Both the position numbers and the translations under genes were made by a program. The notes beneath the pieces are model-generated. The model had not been told where the DNA came from, did not search any database, and saw only the letters and a program-made list of their open reading frames with translations. 64,000 nt of DNA from the NCBI RefSeq assembly GCF_000484635.1, contig NZ_AXVM01000004.1, positions 310,001 through 374,000 of the forward strand, written 5' to 3'. Shown here piece by piece: positions 17,170 through 25,778 of the stretch. Each line of letters opens with the position of its first letter. Position 1 is the first letter of the stretch. This DNA is from Comamonas badia DSM 17552 (lineage in GTDB: Bacteria; Pseudomonadota; Gammaproteobacteria; Burkholderiales; Burkholderiaceae_C).

Positions 17170-18674
17170 TCCAGTCCCTCCTCGACGAGCTCGGCGGCAC
17201 GCAGCAGCGCACGCGCCTTGGCTTCGGTTTCCTTCCACTCCAGTTCAGGCACCGAATCGGCCACCACGCCGGCCGCCGCCTGCACGTAGAGCATGCCGTC
17301 CTTGACGATGCCGGTGCGGATCGCGATCGCCATGTCCATGTCGCCCGCGTAGCTCAGATAGCCGCAGGCGCCGCCATAGAGCCCGCGCTTGGTGGGTTCG
17401 AGCTCGTCGATCAGCTCCATCGCGTGCACCTTGGGCGCGCCGCTGAGCGTGCCCGCCGGGAAGGTCGCCTTGAGCACATCCATGTTGCTCATGCCGTCAA
17501 TCAACATGCCTTCGACATTGCTCACGATGTGCATGACATGGCTGTAGCGCTCCACCGCAAATGCCTCGGTCACCTTCACGCTGCCCACGCGCGCAATGCG
17601 GCCAATGTCGTTGCGCGCCAGGTCGATCAGCATCACATGCTCGGCGCGCTCCTTGGGGTCGTTCACCAGCTCGTGCTCCGCCGCCTTGTCCTTCTCGGGC
17701 GTGGCGCCGCGCGGACGGGTGCCGGCCAATGGCCGAATGGTGATCTTGGTGCCGCCCTCCACCCCTTCCACCTTCTCCTGGCGCACCAGAATCTCGGGGC
17801 TCGCGCCCACCACCTGGAAGTCGCCAAAGTCGTAGAAATACATGTAGGGCGAGGGGTTGAGCGAACGCAGCGCGCGGTACAGCGACAGCGGCGACTGCGT
17901 GTAGCGCTTGTGGATGCGCTGGCCCACCTGCACCTGCATGAAGTCGCCGGCGGCGATCAGCTCCTTGGCGCGCTCCACGGCGGCGATGTAATCCGGCTTG
18001 GCAAAGCTGCGCTCGGTCGGGTAGCTCTCGCTCGCCCGCACTTGCGGCGCGCTGACCGAATACTTGAGCTGCTCCTTGAGCTCGCGCAGCCGCTTCTTGC
18101 CGCGCGCATAGGCCTCGCTCTGGCCCGGATCGGCGTAAACGATGAGGTAGAGCTTGCCCGAGAGGTTGTCGATCACCGCCACCTCCTCGCACTGCAGCAG
18201 CAGGATGTCGGGACAGCCGAGCTGGTCGGGCGGGCAGGAGCCCTCCAGCTTCTTTTCGACATAGCGCACGGCGTCGTAGCCGAAATAGCCCGCCAGCCCG
18301 CCGCAGAAGCGCGGCAGGCCGGGGCGCAGCGCCACCTTGAAGCGCTTCTGGTACTGCGCGATGAAATCCAGCGGATTGCCCGCATGGGTCTCCACCACGC
18401 GGCCATCGGTCATGACCTCGGTGCTGGCCGCGTTGCCAAAGCCCGCGGCACGCAAAACCGTGCGCGCCGGCAGGCCGATGAAGCTGTAGCGGCCGAAGCG
18501 CTCGCCGCCGACGACCGATTCGAGCAGAAAGCTGTTGGCGCCCTGCCCCGAGCCATGGGCCAGCTTGAGGTACAGCGACAGCGGGGTTTCCAGGTCGGCA
18601 AAGGCTTCCGCCATCAAGGGGATGCGGTTGTAGCCCTCCGCGGCGAGGCTCTTGAATTCCAGTTCAGTGATCAC
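17166..18674 (-). CDS. trpE: Anthranilate synthase chorismate-binding subunit
   Basis: Converts chorismate plus ammonia to anthranilate, the committed and feedback-regulated step. About 502 residues, ending with the chorismate-binding C-terminal half ([67 protein letters not shown]). GTG 18674 is chosen because GGGAG lies five bases upstream and the protein then starts [20 protein letters not shown] as in the family; an ATG at 18722 would add 16 unrelated residues. A leader region with a Trp-containing peptide and hairpins lies upstream (18730-18872). Confidence 0.95.
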   Translation of the reverse strand: MITELEFKSLAAEGYNRIPLMAEAFADLETPLSLYLKLAHGSGQGANSFLLESVVGGERFGRYSFIGLPARTVLRAAGFGNAASTEVMTDGRVVETHAGNPLDFIAQYQKRFKVALRPGLPRFCGGLAGYFGYDAVRYVEKKLEGSCPPDQLGCPDILLLQCEEVAVIDNLSGKLYLIVYADPGQSEAYARGKKRLRELKEQLKYSVSAPQVRASESYPTERSFAKPDYIAAVERAKELIAAGDFMQVQVGQRIHKRYTQSPLSLYRALRSLNPSPYMYFYDFGDFQVVGASPEILVRQEKVEGVEGGTKITIRPLAGTRPRGATPEKDKAAEHELVNDPKERAEHVMLIDLARNDIGRIARVGSVKVTEAFAVERYSHVMHIVSNVEGMLIDGMSNMDVLKATFPAGTLSGAPKVHAMELIDELEPTKRGLYGGACGYLSYAGDMDMAIAIRTGIVKDGMLYVQAAAGVVADSVPELEWKETEAKARALLRAAELVEEGLE

Positions 18675-18729
18675 GGGGATCTCCCAGGTCCGGCGGCGAT
18701 GCGTATGCTGCGCCGGGTTCATCTCGTGA

Positions 18730-18782
18730 GGTGCCTTGCCCCGACAGGAGGCAAGGCTGCGATGGCACCCTGGGTCGGTGCC
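18730..18782 (-). promoter_or_regulatory. Possible trp leader hairpins
   Basis: In the RNA upstream of trpE, GGCACC and GGTGCC (18777-18782 and 18764-18769) can pair, and then GCCTTGCC with GGCAAGGC (18750-18757 and 18733-18740) form an 8-bp stem. The GGTGCC can instead pair with a second GGCACC at 18730-18735, overlapping the second stem, so the structures are mutually exclusive. No U-tract follows, so this is not a plain terminator. Confidence 0.4.
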
Positions 18783-18791
18783 AAGGTGCGT

Positions 18792-18872
18792 TCAGAGGAC
18801 AGACATGCAGCTACGCCAGGGCCAGGCTCCCCGGTCGCTCAGACCTGCAACGAACGCGCGATGGATGAACAT
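18792..18872 (-). CDS. Candidate trp operon leader peptide (26 aa)
   Basis: A 26-codon frame starting ATG 18872 reads MFIHRAFVAGLSDRGAWPWR then SCMSVL and a stop, 117 bases before the trpE start. Two Trp codons separated by one Pro (18816-18824) near its end are what a Trp-sensing leader peptide would have; Trp is rare in random frames. There is no clear ribosome site, but a TACACT -10-like element lies about 10 bases upstream, which would make the message nearly leaderless. I do not know a described relative. Moderate to low confidence. Confidence 0.4.
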   Translation of the reverse strand: MFIHRAFVAGLSDRGAWPWRSCMSVL

Positions 18873-18954
18873 GCGCGACAGTGTAGCAAAGGCTTTGGCA
18901 CGACGGGCCATTTCGCGCTACCCTGCCCCTTTGCACGGAAAAAGGAGCAATGCA

Positions 18955-19416
18955 ATGAAAAATTCCAACCGCAACACCACCGCCCGCCGCAGCCTGATCG
19001 CCGGCGGCATGCTGGTCGCCGCCACGGGCGCCCTGGCGCAGGGCAAGGGCGACGGCGTGGACAAGGTCGTCTACCACATCGACAACTGGATCACGCAGGC
19101 CACCAAGGGCCTGCGCAACGTGCGCAACCACCTGGACGTGGCGCCCGAGACCAGGATCATCGTGGTCACCCACGCCGAGGGCATCGACTTCCTGATGGAA
19201 GGCGCCAAGGACCCGAAGAACGCCAACATCGACTACGCCTCCCTGGTGAGCGCGCTCAAGGCGCGCGGCGTGCGCTTCGAGATCTGCGAAATCACGCTGC
19301 GCAACCGCAATATTTCCAAGGAAAAGTTCATCATGGACGCCGATTTCACGCCCTCGGGCGTCGTGCGCATCGGCCAGCTGCAGAACCGCGAACACTACGC
19401 CTACATCAGGCCCTGA
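18955..19416 (+). CDS. Secreted DsrE-like protein
   Basis: A 153-residue protein. The N-terminus MKNSNRNTTARRSLIAGGML then VAATGALAQG is a signal peptide; the RR before the hydrophobic run suggests the Tat route but lacks the full motif. The mature part (VVYHIDNWITQATKGLRNVRNHL, RIIVVTHAEGIDFLMEGAKD, LKARGVRFEICEITLR) has the DsrE/DsrF sulfur-relay fold pattern, with one Cys in FEICEIT. ATG 18955 has AAAGGAG seven bases upstream. It occupies, with the next gene, the place between trpE and rpe where gph is usual in relatives. Function unknown. Confidence 0.8.
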   Translation: MKNSNRNTTARRSLIAGGMLVAATGALAQGKGDGVDKVVYHIDNWITQATKGLRNVRNHLDVAPETRIIVVTHAEGIDFLMEGAKDPKNANIDYASLVSALKARGVRFEICEITLRNRNISKEKFIMDADFTPSGVVRIGQLQNREHYAYIRP

Positions 19417-19793
19417 CAGCGCCGCGCCCTGCCTCTCGCGGGAGTTGCCGGACACGATTTTACCGCAGCCTCGCCGGCGACATTCCACCAGAGGCTCCCA
19501 CGGTCCGTGTGCCGCCAGAGCAGAAGCTGGACGGCAAGGCGCGGCACCTGCAGGTGCCGCGGGCAGGATCAGCCAGGTCAGCACGACGGGCCAATACCGC
19601 TTCAGCCGCGACAACATCTGCCCAGGGCAGGCCGCGCAAAATGCAACAAATGCTTTCAGCCTTTGCAGAAATACCCAGTAACGCCCGCTGGCGCTACATC
19701 CATTCACATTTCCCCTGCCACCAACCCAGGATGCCGCATCCAACAAGCCAAACCGCCTGCGTCTGCTGGCGGTATGGACTACGGAGTTGCACC
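19417..19793. other. 377-bp gap between two small secreted-protein genes
   Basis: No convincing plus-strand gene. On the minus strand an ATG at 19617 opens a frame with a signal-peptide-like start (MLSRLKRYWPVVLTWLILPA) that runs on antisense to the DsrE-like gene without recognisable similarity; it may be a gene remnant. A short palindrome GGCACCTGCAGGTGCC lies near 19544-19559. Confidence 0.5.
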
Positions 19794-20150
19794 ATGAAAA
19801 TGTCTCGTTATTCGCTGCTGATTTCCACCGCCTTGCTGCTGGGCAGCGCCTGCGCACAGGCGGCGCCAGCGGCCGGCGCGGGCGCTTGCGCCAATGAGCC
19901 GGCGGCCAGCCGCGCGCCGTGCCTGCGCGAAATCGGCGCGGCAGCGCAGGCGGCGCGTGCCGGGCAGTTGACGAGCGAGAGCGCGGCGGACTATGAACGC
20001 AACGCGCTGGCGCGCTGCTCGGTGTTCAAGAACGCCCGGGACCAATCCGATTGTGAAAAACGCATGGGTCCGCAGGCCAGGGTCAGCGGCTCGGTCAGCG
20101 GCGGCGGCCTGCTGCGCGAAGAGACCGACACCTACACGGTCAGGCGCTGA
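19794..20150 (+). CDS. Small secreted cysteine-containing protein, unknown function
   Basis: A 118-residue protein with a clear signal peptide (MKMSRYSLLISTALLLGSA then CAQA). The mature part has four cysteines in the pattern GACANE, PCLREIG, RCSVFKNARDQSDCEKRMG, and ends in a Gly-rich SVSGGGLLREETDTYTVRR. I recall similar hypothetical proteins in Comamonadaceae but no function. ATG 19794 has GGAG ten bases upstream. Probably periplasmic with two disulfides. Confidence 0.7.
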   Translation: MKMSRYSLLISTALLLGSACAQAAPAAGAGACANEPAASRAPCLREIGAAAQAARAGQLTSESAADYERNALARCSVFKNARDQSDCEKRMGPQARVSGSVSGGGLLREETDTYTVRR

Positions 20151-20194
20151 GGCGGCCGCTCGGAGATTGAGAATAACTTGGCCGTGCCCGAGAT

Positions 20195-20289
20195 GTGCGC
20201 CAAAACGCACCCAATCGAGGCGCAAAACGCAGCCATGACGCGGGCCATGGCGAGTATTTGCAACGAAGAGTGGGTGTGTTTTGGCGTGC
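20195..20289 (+). ncRNA. Long GU-paired hairpin upstream of rpe end
   Basis: Arms 20195-20213 and 20271-20289 pair over 19 positions; 16 are Watson-Crick and the other three are G-U pairs when read as plus-strand RNA (they would be A-C mismatches on the minus strand). Inside, GCAAA/TTTGC (20222-20226, 20257-20261) and CCATG/CATGG give inner stems. The asymmetry suggests a plus-strand RNA element. Function unknown; it could also be the remains of a mobile palindrome. Confidence 0.4.
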
Positions 20290-20320
20290 AAAGCGGGCAT
20301 GGGGATTTTTTCTCAACCTC

Positions 20321-21001
20321 TCAGGCGAGCTGCGCGCGCATCGCGGCAATGACGGCGGCGTAATCCTTCTGCCCGAAGATGGCGCTGCCGGCCACGAAGG
20401 TGTCGGCACCGGCATCCGCCACGCGGCGGATGTTGTCGGCCTTGATGCCGCCATCCACCTCCAGGCGGATATCCTTGCCCGAGGCATCGATACGCCTGCG
20501 GGCGGCCTCCACCTTGCGCAAAGCGCTGTCAATGAAGGATTGGCCGCCGAACCCCGGGTTGACGCTCATGATGAGGATGAGGTCGATGTCCTCGATCACC
20601 CAGTCCAGCACATCCAGCGGCATCGCCGGGTTGAAGACCAGCCCGGCCTGGCAGCCTGCGGCCTTGATGGCCTGGATGCTGCGGTGCACGTGGCCGGAGG
20701 CATCCGGGTGAAAGCTGATGAGCCCGGCACCGGCTTGGGCGAAGGCGGCGGCGAGGGCATCGACGGGCTGCACCATCAGGTGCACGTCCACTGGCACCGG
20801 CGTACCGTCGGCGCGCACCGCATGGGGCTTGAGCGCCTGGCAGACCATGGGGCCGAAGGTGAGGTTGGGCACGTAGTGGTTGTCCATCACGTCAAAATGG
20901 ATCCAGTCGGCGCCGGCGGCGATGACCTGTTTCACCTCCTCGCCCAGGCGGGCAAAGTCGGCCGAAAGAATGGATGGGGCGATGCGGTAGGTGGTGCTCA
21001 T
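20321..21001 (-). CDS. rpe: Ribulose-phosphate 3-epimerase
   Basis: Interconverts ribulose-5-phosphate and xylulose-5-phosphate in the pentose phosphate pathway. 226 residues. TIM-barrel landmarks: [76 protein letters not shown] and LEVDGGI. In relatives rpe is followed by gph and trpE on the same strand; here gph is absent and two plus-strand genes intervene. Divergent from apaG. Confidence 0.97.
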   Translation of the reverse strand: MSTTYRIAPSILSADFARLGEEVKQVIAAGADWIHFDVMDNHYVPNLTFGPMVCQALKPHAVRADGTPVPVDVHLMVQPVDALAAAFAQAGAGLISFHPDASGHVHRSIQAIKAAGCQAGLVFNPAMPLDVLDWVIEDIDLILIMSVNPGFGGQSFIDSALRKVEAARRRIDASGKDIRLEVDGGIKADNIRRVADAGADTFVAGSAIFGQKDYAAVIAAMRAQLA

Positions 21002-21054
21002 GGCGCGCGATTGTCGCAGCGCCGCCGCTCCCGCGCACTGCTACCATGCGGCGC

Positions 21055-21459
21055 ATGTCCAAGTACGCTTTTCACGCCAAGGCGCAGCCGCGCTATCTGC
21101 CTGAGCACTCCTCGCCCGAACGCGGCATCTACAGCTTTGCCTACACGATCACCATCGCCAATGTGGGCGAGGTGACGGCGCAGCTGATCGCGCGCCACTG
21201 GATCATCCGTGACGCGGGCGGCGCCGTGGAGGAAGTCAAGGGCCTGGGCGTGGTGGGGCAGCAGCCGCTGCTGGCACCGGGTGAGGCGTTCGAGTACACC
21301 AGCGGCTGCCGCCTGCGCACCCCCAGCGGCAGCATGCACGGCAGCTACTTCTGCGTGGCCGAGGACGGCGAGCGCTTTGAGTGCCCGGTGGAGATGTTTG
21401 CCCTGGAAGCGGACGATGGCAACGGCGCACCGGCGCCCGCGGGCCGGGTGCTGCATTGA
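21055..21459 (+). CDS. apaG: ApaG-domain protein
   Basis: A 134-residue single-domain protein with an FN3-like fold (family named for Co2+/Mg2+ efflux phenotypes; molecular role unclear). Signature segments: PRYLPEHSSPERGIYSFAYT, ARHWIIRDAGG, VKGLGVVGQQPLLAPGEAFE and TPSGSMHGSYFC. ATG 21055 matches the family start MSKYAF; ATG 21046 in the same frame would add MRR. Followed by a GCGGCC/GGCCGC hairpin (21464-21479). Confidence 0.93.
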   Translation: MSKYAFHAKAQPRYLPEHSSPERGIYSFAYTITIANVGEVTAQLIARHWIIRDAGGAVEEVKGLGVVGQQPLLAPGEAFEYTSGCRLRTPSGSMHGSYFCVAEDGERFECPVEMFALEADDGNGAPAPAGRVLH

Positions 21460-21516
21460 ACACGCGGCCTTGAGGCCGCTCGGCGGGGCGCCTGCGCAGC
21501 CCCGCAAGGAACGAAG

Positions 21517-22779
21517 ATGAACGACTGGTCAGGATTCTGGACGCAGTGGCTGCACCTGCCCGCGGGCTTGCCCACGCTGCAATGGGCGCTGCTGCTGGCC
21601 GTGGCGGCCATGGCGGGCTATCTGATGCAGCGGCGCATCGGTCTGCCCAAGGTGGTCGGCTACACGCTGGTGGGCACGGCGGCGGGCCTGATGGGGTTTG
21701 GCGGTGCCGCCTGGCCCTTGTCCGGCACCGGGCTGTTCGTGATGGAGCTGGCCGTCGCCGTGGTGCTGTTCGAGTGCGGCGGGCGGCTGCCGCTGCGCTG
21801 GCTGCGGCACAACCCCATGGTGCTGCTGCAAAGCCTGGCCGAAGCGCTGTTCACCGGGCTGGCAGCCTACGGCGCCATGCGCTGGCTTGGCCTGGCGCAG
21901 CAGGCATCCTCCCTGCTGGCCCTGGTGGCAGTGGCGGCATCGCCCACCGTGCTGATGCGCGTGATTGCCGACACGCGCGCCGCCGGAGCGGTCACGGAGC
22001 GCGCCATCGTGCTGTGCACGCTGTCTTCACTCTATGTGCTGGTGCTGGGCGCGGCCTGGGCGCGGCTCATGACCGGGCCGGCGCAGGGCATAGGCGCCGC
22101 CATCGAATCGGCGGCGATGGTGCTGGCCGCGTCCGCCGCCATGGGCGCGCTGCTGGCGCTGGTGCTGCGCCTGGTGCTGCGCGTGATGAGCCCCTTGAGC
22201 GGAAACACCGCCATCGCCGTGCTCGCCCTGATCGCGGTCTGCACCGCGGTGACGGCGCCACTCGGCGGCTCCGCGCCGCTGGCGGCACTGCTCGCGGGCA
22301 TGCTGCTCAAGCATTTCTACGTGCGGCCCTGGGCCTGGCCGCGCCAGGCCAGCTCCGCCTCCACGCTGCTGGCCATCCTGATGTTCGTGCTCGTCTCCAC
22401 CGTCGCTGCGCAGTGGCGCTGGAGTGCCGCCGTGGCGGGCGCCGTGCTGGTCCTGGTGGTCGTGCGGCTGGCGGCCAAGGCCGTCGGCGTGGCACTGGCG
22501 AACCCGGGCAGCGGCGCCAGCTGGCTCCAGGCGGCCTGGACCAGCGGTGCCATGTCGCCGCTCTCCGGCGTGGCGCTGCTGGTGGCTTCCGGCTTTGTCG
22601 CCGCGGCGCCCGAGGCGGCGGCGCCCATGGCTGAGATCGCGCTGCCGGCCATCCTGCTCATGGAAGTGCTGGGTGCCATCCTCACCACCGTGGCCCTGTA
22701 CGGCGCGGGCGAAAGCCTCAAGCCCTGGACGCCGCAGATGCGCGAGCGCGCGGCCACCCCCGAAGGAGACGGCGCATGA
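21517..22779 (+). CDS. Cation:proton antiporter of the CPA2/Kef type
   Basis: A 420-residue polytopic protein with about twelve hydrophobic segments; early residues [20 protein letters not shown] and the helix [19 protein letters not shown] match the Na+/H+ exchanger domain (KefB-type). There is no C-terminal RCK/TrkA-N domain. AAGGA lies seven bases before ATG 21517. Its last four bases overlap the start of the ligase gene, so the two form an operon with thiL. Ion specificity cannot be told from sequence. Confidence 0.85.
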   Translation: MNDWSGFWTQWLHLPAGLPTLQWALLLAVAAMAGYLMQRRIGLPKVVGYTLVGTAAGLMGFGGAAWPLSGTGLFVMELAVAVVLFECGGRLPLRWLRHNPMVLLQSLAEALFTGLAAYGAMRWLGLAQQASSLLALVAVAASPTVLMRVIADTRAAGAVTERAIVLCTLSSLYVLVLGAAWARLMTGPAQGIGAAIESAAMVLAASAAMGALLALVLRLVLRVMSPLSGNTAIAVLALIAVCTAVTAPLGGSAPLAALLAGMLLKHFYVRPWAWPRQASSASTLLAILMFVLVSTVAAQWRWSAAVAGAVLVLVVVRLAAKAVGVALANPGSGASWLQAAWTSGAMSPLSGVALLVASGFVAAAPEAAAPMAEIALPAILLMEVLGAILTTVALYGAGESLKPWTPQMRERAATPEGDGA

Positions 22780-23891
22780 GCCTGGGTGCCTTTCACGATT
22801 CCGAGCCGCTCACGCTGGGCGTGGAGCTGGAACTGCAACTGGCCAACACGCACGACTACGACCTCGCGCCCTACGCCGCCGACATGCTGCGCCTGATGGG
22901 CCGCCACCAGCTGCCCGGCTCCGTCGTGCCCGAGATGACCAGCGGCATGATCGAAATTTCCACCGATGTGTGCCGCAGCAGCGCAGAGGTGCTTTCGCAA
23001 TTGGGGCAAATCCGCGACGCACTCGTGCAATGCGCCGACAAGCTCAACATCACGGTGGCCGGCGGCGGCACCCATCCCTTCCAGCAGTGGCACGAGCGGC
23101 GCATCTACGACAAGCCGCGCTTTCAGGAGCTCACCCAGCTCTACGGCTACCTCACCAAGCAGTTCACCATCTTCGGCCAGCATGTGCACGTCGGCTGCCC
23201 GGATGCGGATGCCGCGCTCATGATGCTGCACCGCCTGAGCCGCTATATCCCGCACTGCATCGCGCTGTCGGCCTCCAGCCCCTTCGTGCAGGGGCATGAC
23301 ACGCAGTTTGATTCGGCGCGGCTGAACTCGGTGTTTGCCTTCCCGCTCTCGGGGCGTGCGCCCTGCGTGCTGACCTGGGCCGACTTCGAAGCCTATTTCG
23401 ACAAGATGACCGCCACCGGCGTGGTCAGGAGCATGAAGGATTTTTACTGGGACATCCGCCCCAAGCCGGAATTCGGCACCGTCGAAATCCGCGTGTTCGA
23501 CACGCCGCTGACCATAGAGCGCGCCGCCGCGCTGGCGGGCTTCGTGCAATCGCTGGCCGCCTGGTTCCTCGCCGAGCAGCCGTTCACGCCGCAGGAGGAC
23601 GATTACCTCGTCTACACCTACAACCGCTTTCAGGCCTGCCGCTTCGGGCTGGAGGCGGAGTACGTCGACCCCGGCAGCGGCGAACACCTGCCGCTGCGCG
23701 AACACATTCTGCGCACCATCGATCGCGTCGCCCCGTACGGCGAAGCGCACGGCGCCAGCGGCGCCTTGCAACTGCTGCGCGGCGATACGCTGGCTTCCCA
23801 CAACGACGCGCGCTGGCTGCGCGAGTGCATGGCGCAGGAGGATCTGCTGGCGGAAGTGACGCGCCAGGCGGGGCTGCGCTTCAGAGGGTGA
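22776..23891 (+). CDS. Glutamate-cysteine-ligase-like carboxylate-amine ligase (YbdK family)
   Basis: A 371-residue ATP-dependent ligase of the GCS2 family. Landmarks: [12 protein letters not shown] (Mg/substrate Glu residues), [40 protein letters not shown] and [21 protein letters not shown]. coli YbdK has weak glutamate-cysteine ligase activity, and the physiological substrate is not established. It starts in an ATGA overlap with the antiporter and is followed after 4 bp by thiL. Confidence 0.9.
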   Translation: MSLGAFHDSEPLTLGVELELQLANTHDYDLAPYAADMLRLMGRHQLPGSVVPEMTSGMIEISTDVCRSSAEVLSQLGQIRDALVQCADKLNITVAGGGTHPFQQWHERRIYDKPRFQELTQLYGYLTKQFTIFGQHVHVGCPDADAALMMLHRLSRYIPHCIALSASSPFVQGHDTQFDSARLNSVFAFPLSGRAPCVLTWADFEAYFDKMTATGVVRSMKDFYWDIRPKPEFGTVEIRVFDTPLTIERAAALAGFVQSLAAWFLAEQPFTPQEDDYLVYTYNRFQACRFGLEAEYVDPGSGEHLPLREHILRTIDRVAPYGEAHGASGALQLLRGDTLASHNDARWLRECMAQEDLLAEVTRQAGLRFRG

Positions 23892-23895
23892 TGCC

Positions 23896-24894
23896 ATGGG
23901 CGAATTCGACCTGATCGCACGCCATTTCACGCGCCCGGCAAGGCGCGCAGCCCTGGGCGTGGGCGACGACTGCGCCCTGCTGGCGCCGGCGCCCGGCATG
24001 CAGTTGGCGATTTCCAGCGACATGCTGGTCGAAGGACGCCACTTCTTTGCCGGCACCGACCCCGAGGCGCTGGGCCACAAGGCGCTGGCGGTCAATCTCT
24101 CTGATCTGGCCGCCTGCGGCGCCAGGCCGCTGGCGTTCACACTGGCGCTGGCGCTGCCACAGGCAGACGACGCTTGGCTGGCCGCCTTTGCGCGCGGCCT
24201 GCTCACGCTCGCCGATGCGCACGGCTGCGAGCTGATCGGCGGGGATACCACCGCCGGACCGCTCAATATCTGCATCACCGTGTTTGGCGAAGTGCCACCG
24301 GGCGATGCCCTCAGGCGCAGCGGCGCACGGCCGGGCGACGACCTCTGGGTCAGCGGCAGCCCGGGGCAGGCGCGCCTGGCGCTGGGGGCGCTGCGCGGCG
24401 AATGGGCCTTAGCCGATGCCGCTCTCGCAGCACTGCGCCCGCGGCTGGAGCGCACCACGCCGCGCGTGGCGCTGGGCCTGGCGCTGCGCGGCATCGCCAG
24501 CAGCGCGATCGACATCAGCGACGGGCTGCTGGGCGATTTGCGGCATGTGCTGGATCGCTCGCGTGCCGGGGCTACCGTATATGCGGAAGACGCAACGTTA
24601 TTGATAGCTTCAAACGCTCATACACAAAGCGCTGGAGGCAATTTTTATACCGATTTATTCGCAACGATCAGCCACAAGACCCTGCAGCAATGTGTACTGG
24701 CGGGCGGCGATGATTACGAACTGCTATTCACCGCTGCACCCGCGCAGCGGGCCGCGATCGAGGCCGCAGGGCAACACGCAGACACCCGCGTGACGCGCAT
24801 CGGGCAGATCACCTCAGCGCCGGGGCTGCGCGTGGTCGATGCGCAAGGCGCAGCGCTGGCAGAGCGCTTTGCCTCCTTCGATCACTTCGCGTGA
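23896..24894 (+). CDS. thiL: Thiamine-monophosphate kinase
   Basis: Phosphorylates thiamine monophosphate to thiamine diphosphate. 332 residues, AIR-synthase fold: GEFDLIARHF, LGVGDDCALLA, DMLVEGRHF, ALAVNLSDLAACGA, LIGGDTT, SSAIDISDGLLGDL and AGGDDYELLFTA. Between ATVYAEDA and the GGDDYE motif there is an AT-rich segment (LLIASNAHTQSAGGNFYT, about 24596-24652) that I do not recognise from ThiL. It coincides exactly with repeat copy 5, so the repeat is translated in frame as an extra surface loop. Convergent with the DUF169 gene, one base between stops. Confidence 0.94.
   Translation: MGEFDLIARHFTRPARRAALGVGDDCALLAPAPGMQLAISSDMLVEGRHFFAGTDPEALGHKALAVNLSDLAACGARPLAFTLALALPQADDAWLAAFARGLLTLADAHGCELIGGDTTAGPLNICITVFGEVPPGDALRRSGARPGDDLWVSGSPGQARLALGALRGEWALADAALAALRPRLERTTPRVALGLALRGIASSAIDISDGLLGDLRHVLDRSRAGATVYAEDATLLIASNAHTQSAGGNFYTDLFATISHKTLQQCVLAGGDDYELLFTAAPAQRAAIEAAGQHADTRVTRIGQITSAPGLRVVDAQGAALAERFASFDHFA
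24596..24652 (+). repeat. Dispersed palindrome, copy 5 (inside thiL)
   Basis: GTTATTGATAGCTTCAAACG, loop, then AAAGCGCTGGAGGCAATTTT. The sharp AT-rich contrast with the surrounding gene and the match to the other copies' order of blocks indicate an insertion that kept the reading frame. Confidence 0.75.
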
Positions 24895-24895
24895 A

Positions 24896-25693
24896 TCAGC
24901 CCTTCTTCGCGCCGTAGCTGCGCTGCATGCCGGCGCGCACATCCATCTGCACGCCGTAGGGCGGGATGGGGTAGCGCAGGCCGTTGGCCGAGAGCCGCTC
25001 CAGCCCCGCCACCGCCTTGGCCAGATCGGCCGGTTGCAGCGCCAGCAGCAGCTCATCGTCGGCCACGCCGCCATAGCGCCGCTCGGGGAAGCAGGGAATG
25101 GACAGGCTGGGCTCGCCCGTGGCCAGCGCCCGGCCCCAGGAATCAGCGCAGGCCGATTCACCCACCGCGCCCCATTCGAGCTTGCGGTAGCCGCTGTGCT
25201 GCAGGCCGTTGATGAGCAGAATCATCTGCGCCGGGTTGGCATAGACCAGCGCGATCTGCGGCGCGGTCAGGCGCCCGCTGTTCAGGGGCGAGACCGCCAT
25301 CGCCGTCCAGCGCCCGTACGGCGCGGTGTGCATGGCTTTTTGATGGGCGCTGGCGTCTTCCACCGTGTCGAACCAGACCCCGGCGAAATCCTCGCCGCGC
25401 TCGAACGCCGCATCGCGCGGCGACAGGCCCAGCACCGCGCTGCACTGCGGGCCGACGAGGTCGTCCACCGTGATGCCCACGGTGAAGCCCAGGCGCGCGG
25501 CCTGGCCGACGATCTGGTCGGTGGTGTGCACATGGCTTGGGCGCCGGATGCGCGGCACGGCCTCCATCTCGGCCACGCTGGCGAACATCTGCATGACGAT
25601 GGGCGTGGTCTTCAGGCGCAGCAGGCGCATGAGGGCGTCGGTGAGGGCTGCGCCGTCGGCGGCGGAGAGGGAGGCGGGGGCGGCGTGTGTCAT
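24896..25693 (-). CDS. DUF169 protein
   Basis: A 265-residue DUF169 protein of unknown biochemical role. Recognisable: LKTTPIVMQMF, VGQAARLGFTVGITVDDLVG, the conserved Cys in GPQCSAVLGL, and PQIALVYANPAQMILLINGLQ. A 3.4-unit GCGGT tandem repeat (25694-25710) lies immediately before ATG 25693; an in-frame ATG at 25741 upstream of it is possible but would give an unfamiliar N-terminus. It stands between thiL and pgpA, which are neighbours in related genomes, so it looks like an insertion with the next gene. Confidence 0.78.
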   Translation of the reverse strand: MTHAAPASLSAADGAALTDALMRLLRLKTTPIVMQMFASVAEMEAVPRIRRPSHVHTTDQIVGQAARLGFTVGITVDDLVGPQCSAVLGLSPRDAAFERGEDFAGVWFDTVEDASAHQKAMHTAPYGRWTAMAVSPLNSGRLTAPQIALVYANPAQMILLINGLQHSGYRKLEWGAVGESACADSWGRALATGEPSLSIPCFPERRYGGVADDELLLALQPADLAKAVAGLERLSANGLRYPIPPYGVQMDVRAGMQRSYGAKKG

Positions 25694-25778
25694 GCGGTGC
25701 GGTGCGGTGCAGAAAAATATTGAAGAAGGGCTGGGGCACACTATGCCTCTTGTCCCGGCCTATTGGAATACCCGAACG

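Noticed and set aside
19417-19617. Minus-strand gene with signal-peptide-like start at 19617
   Set aside because: Convincing only for the first ~27 residues; the rest runs antisense to the DsrE-like gene with no similarity or sensible stop.
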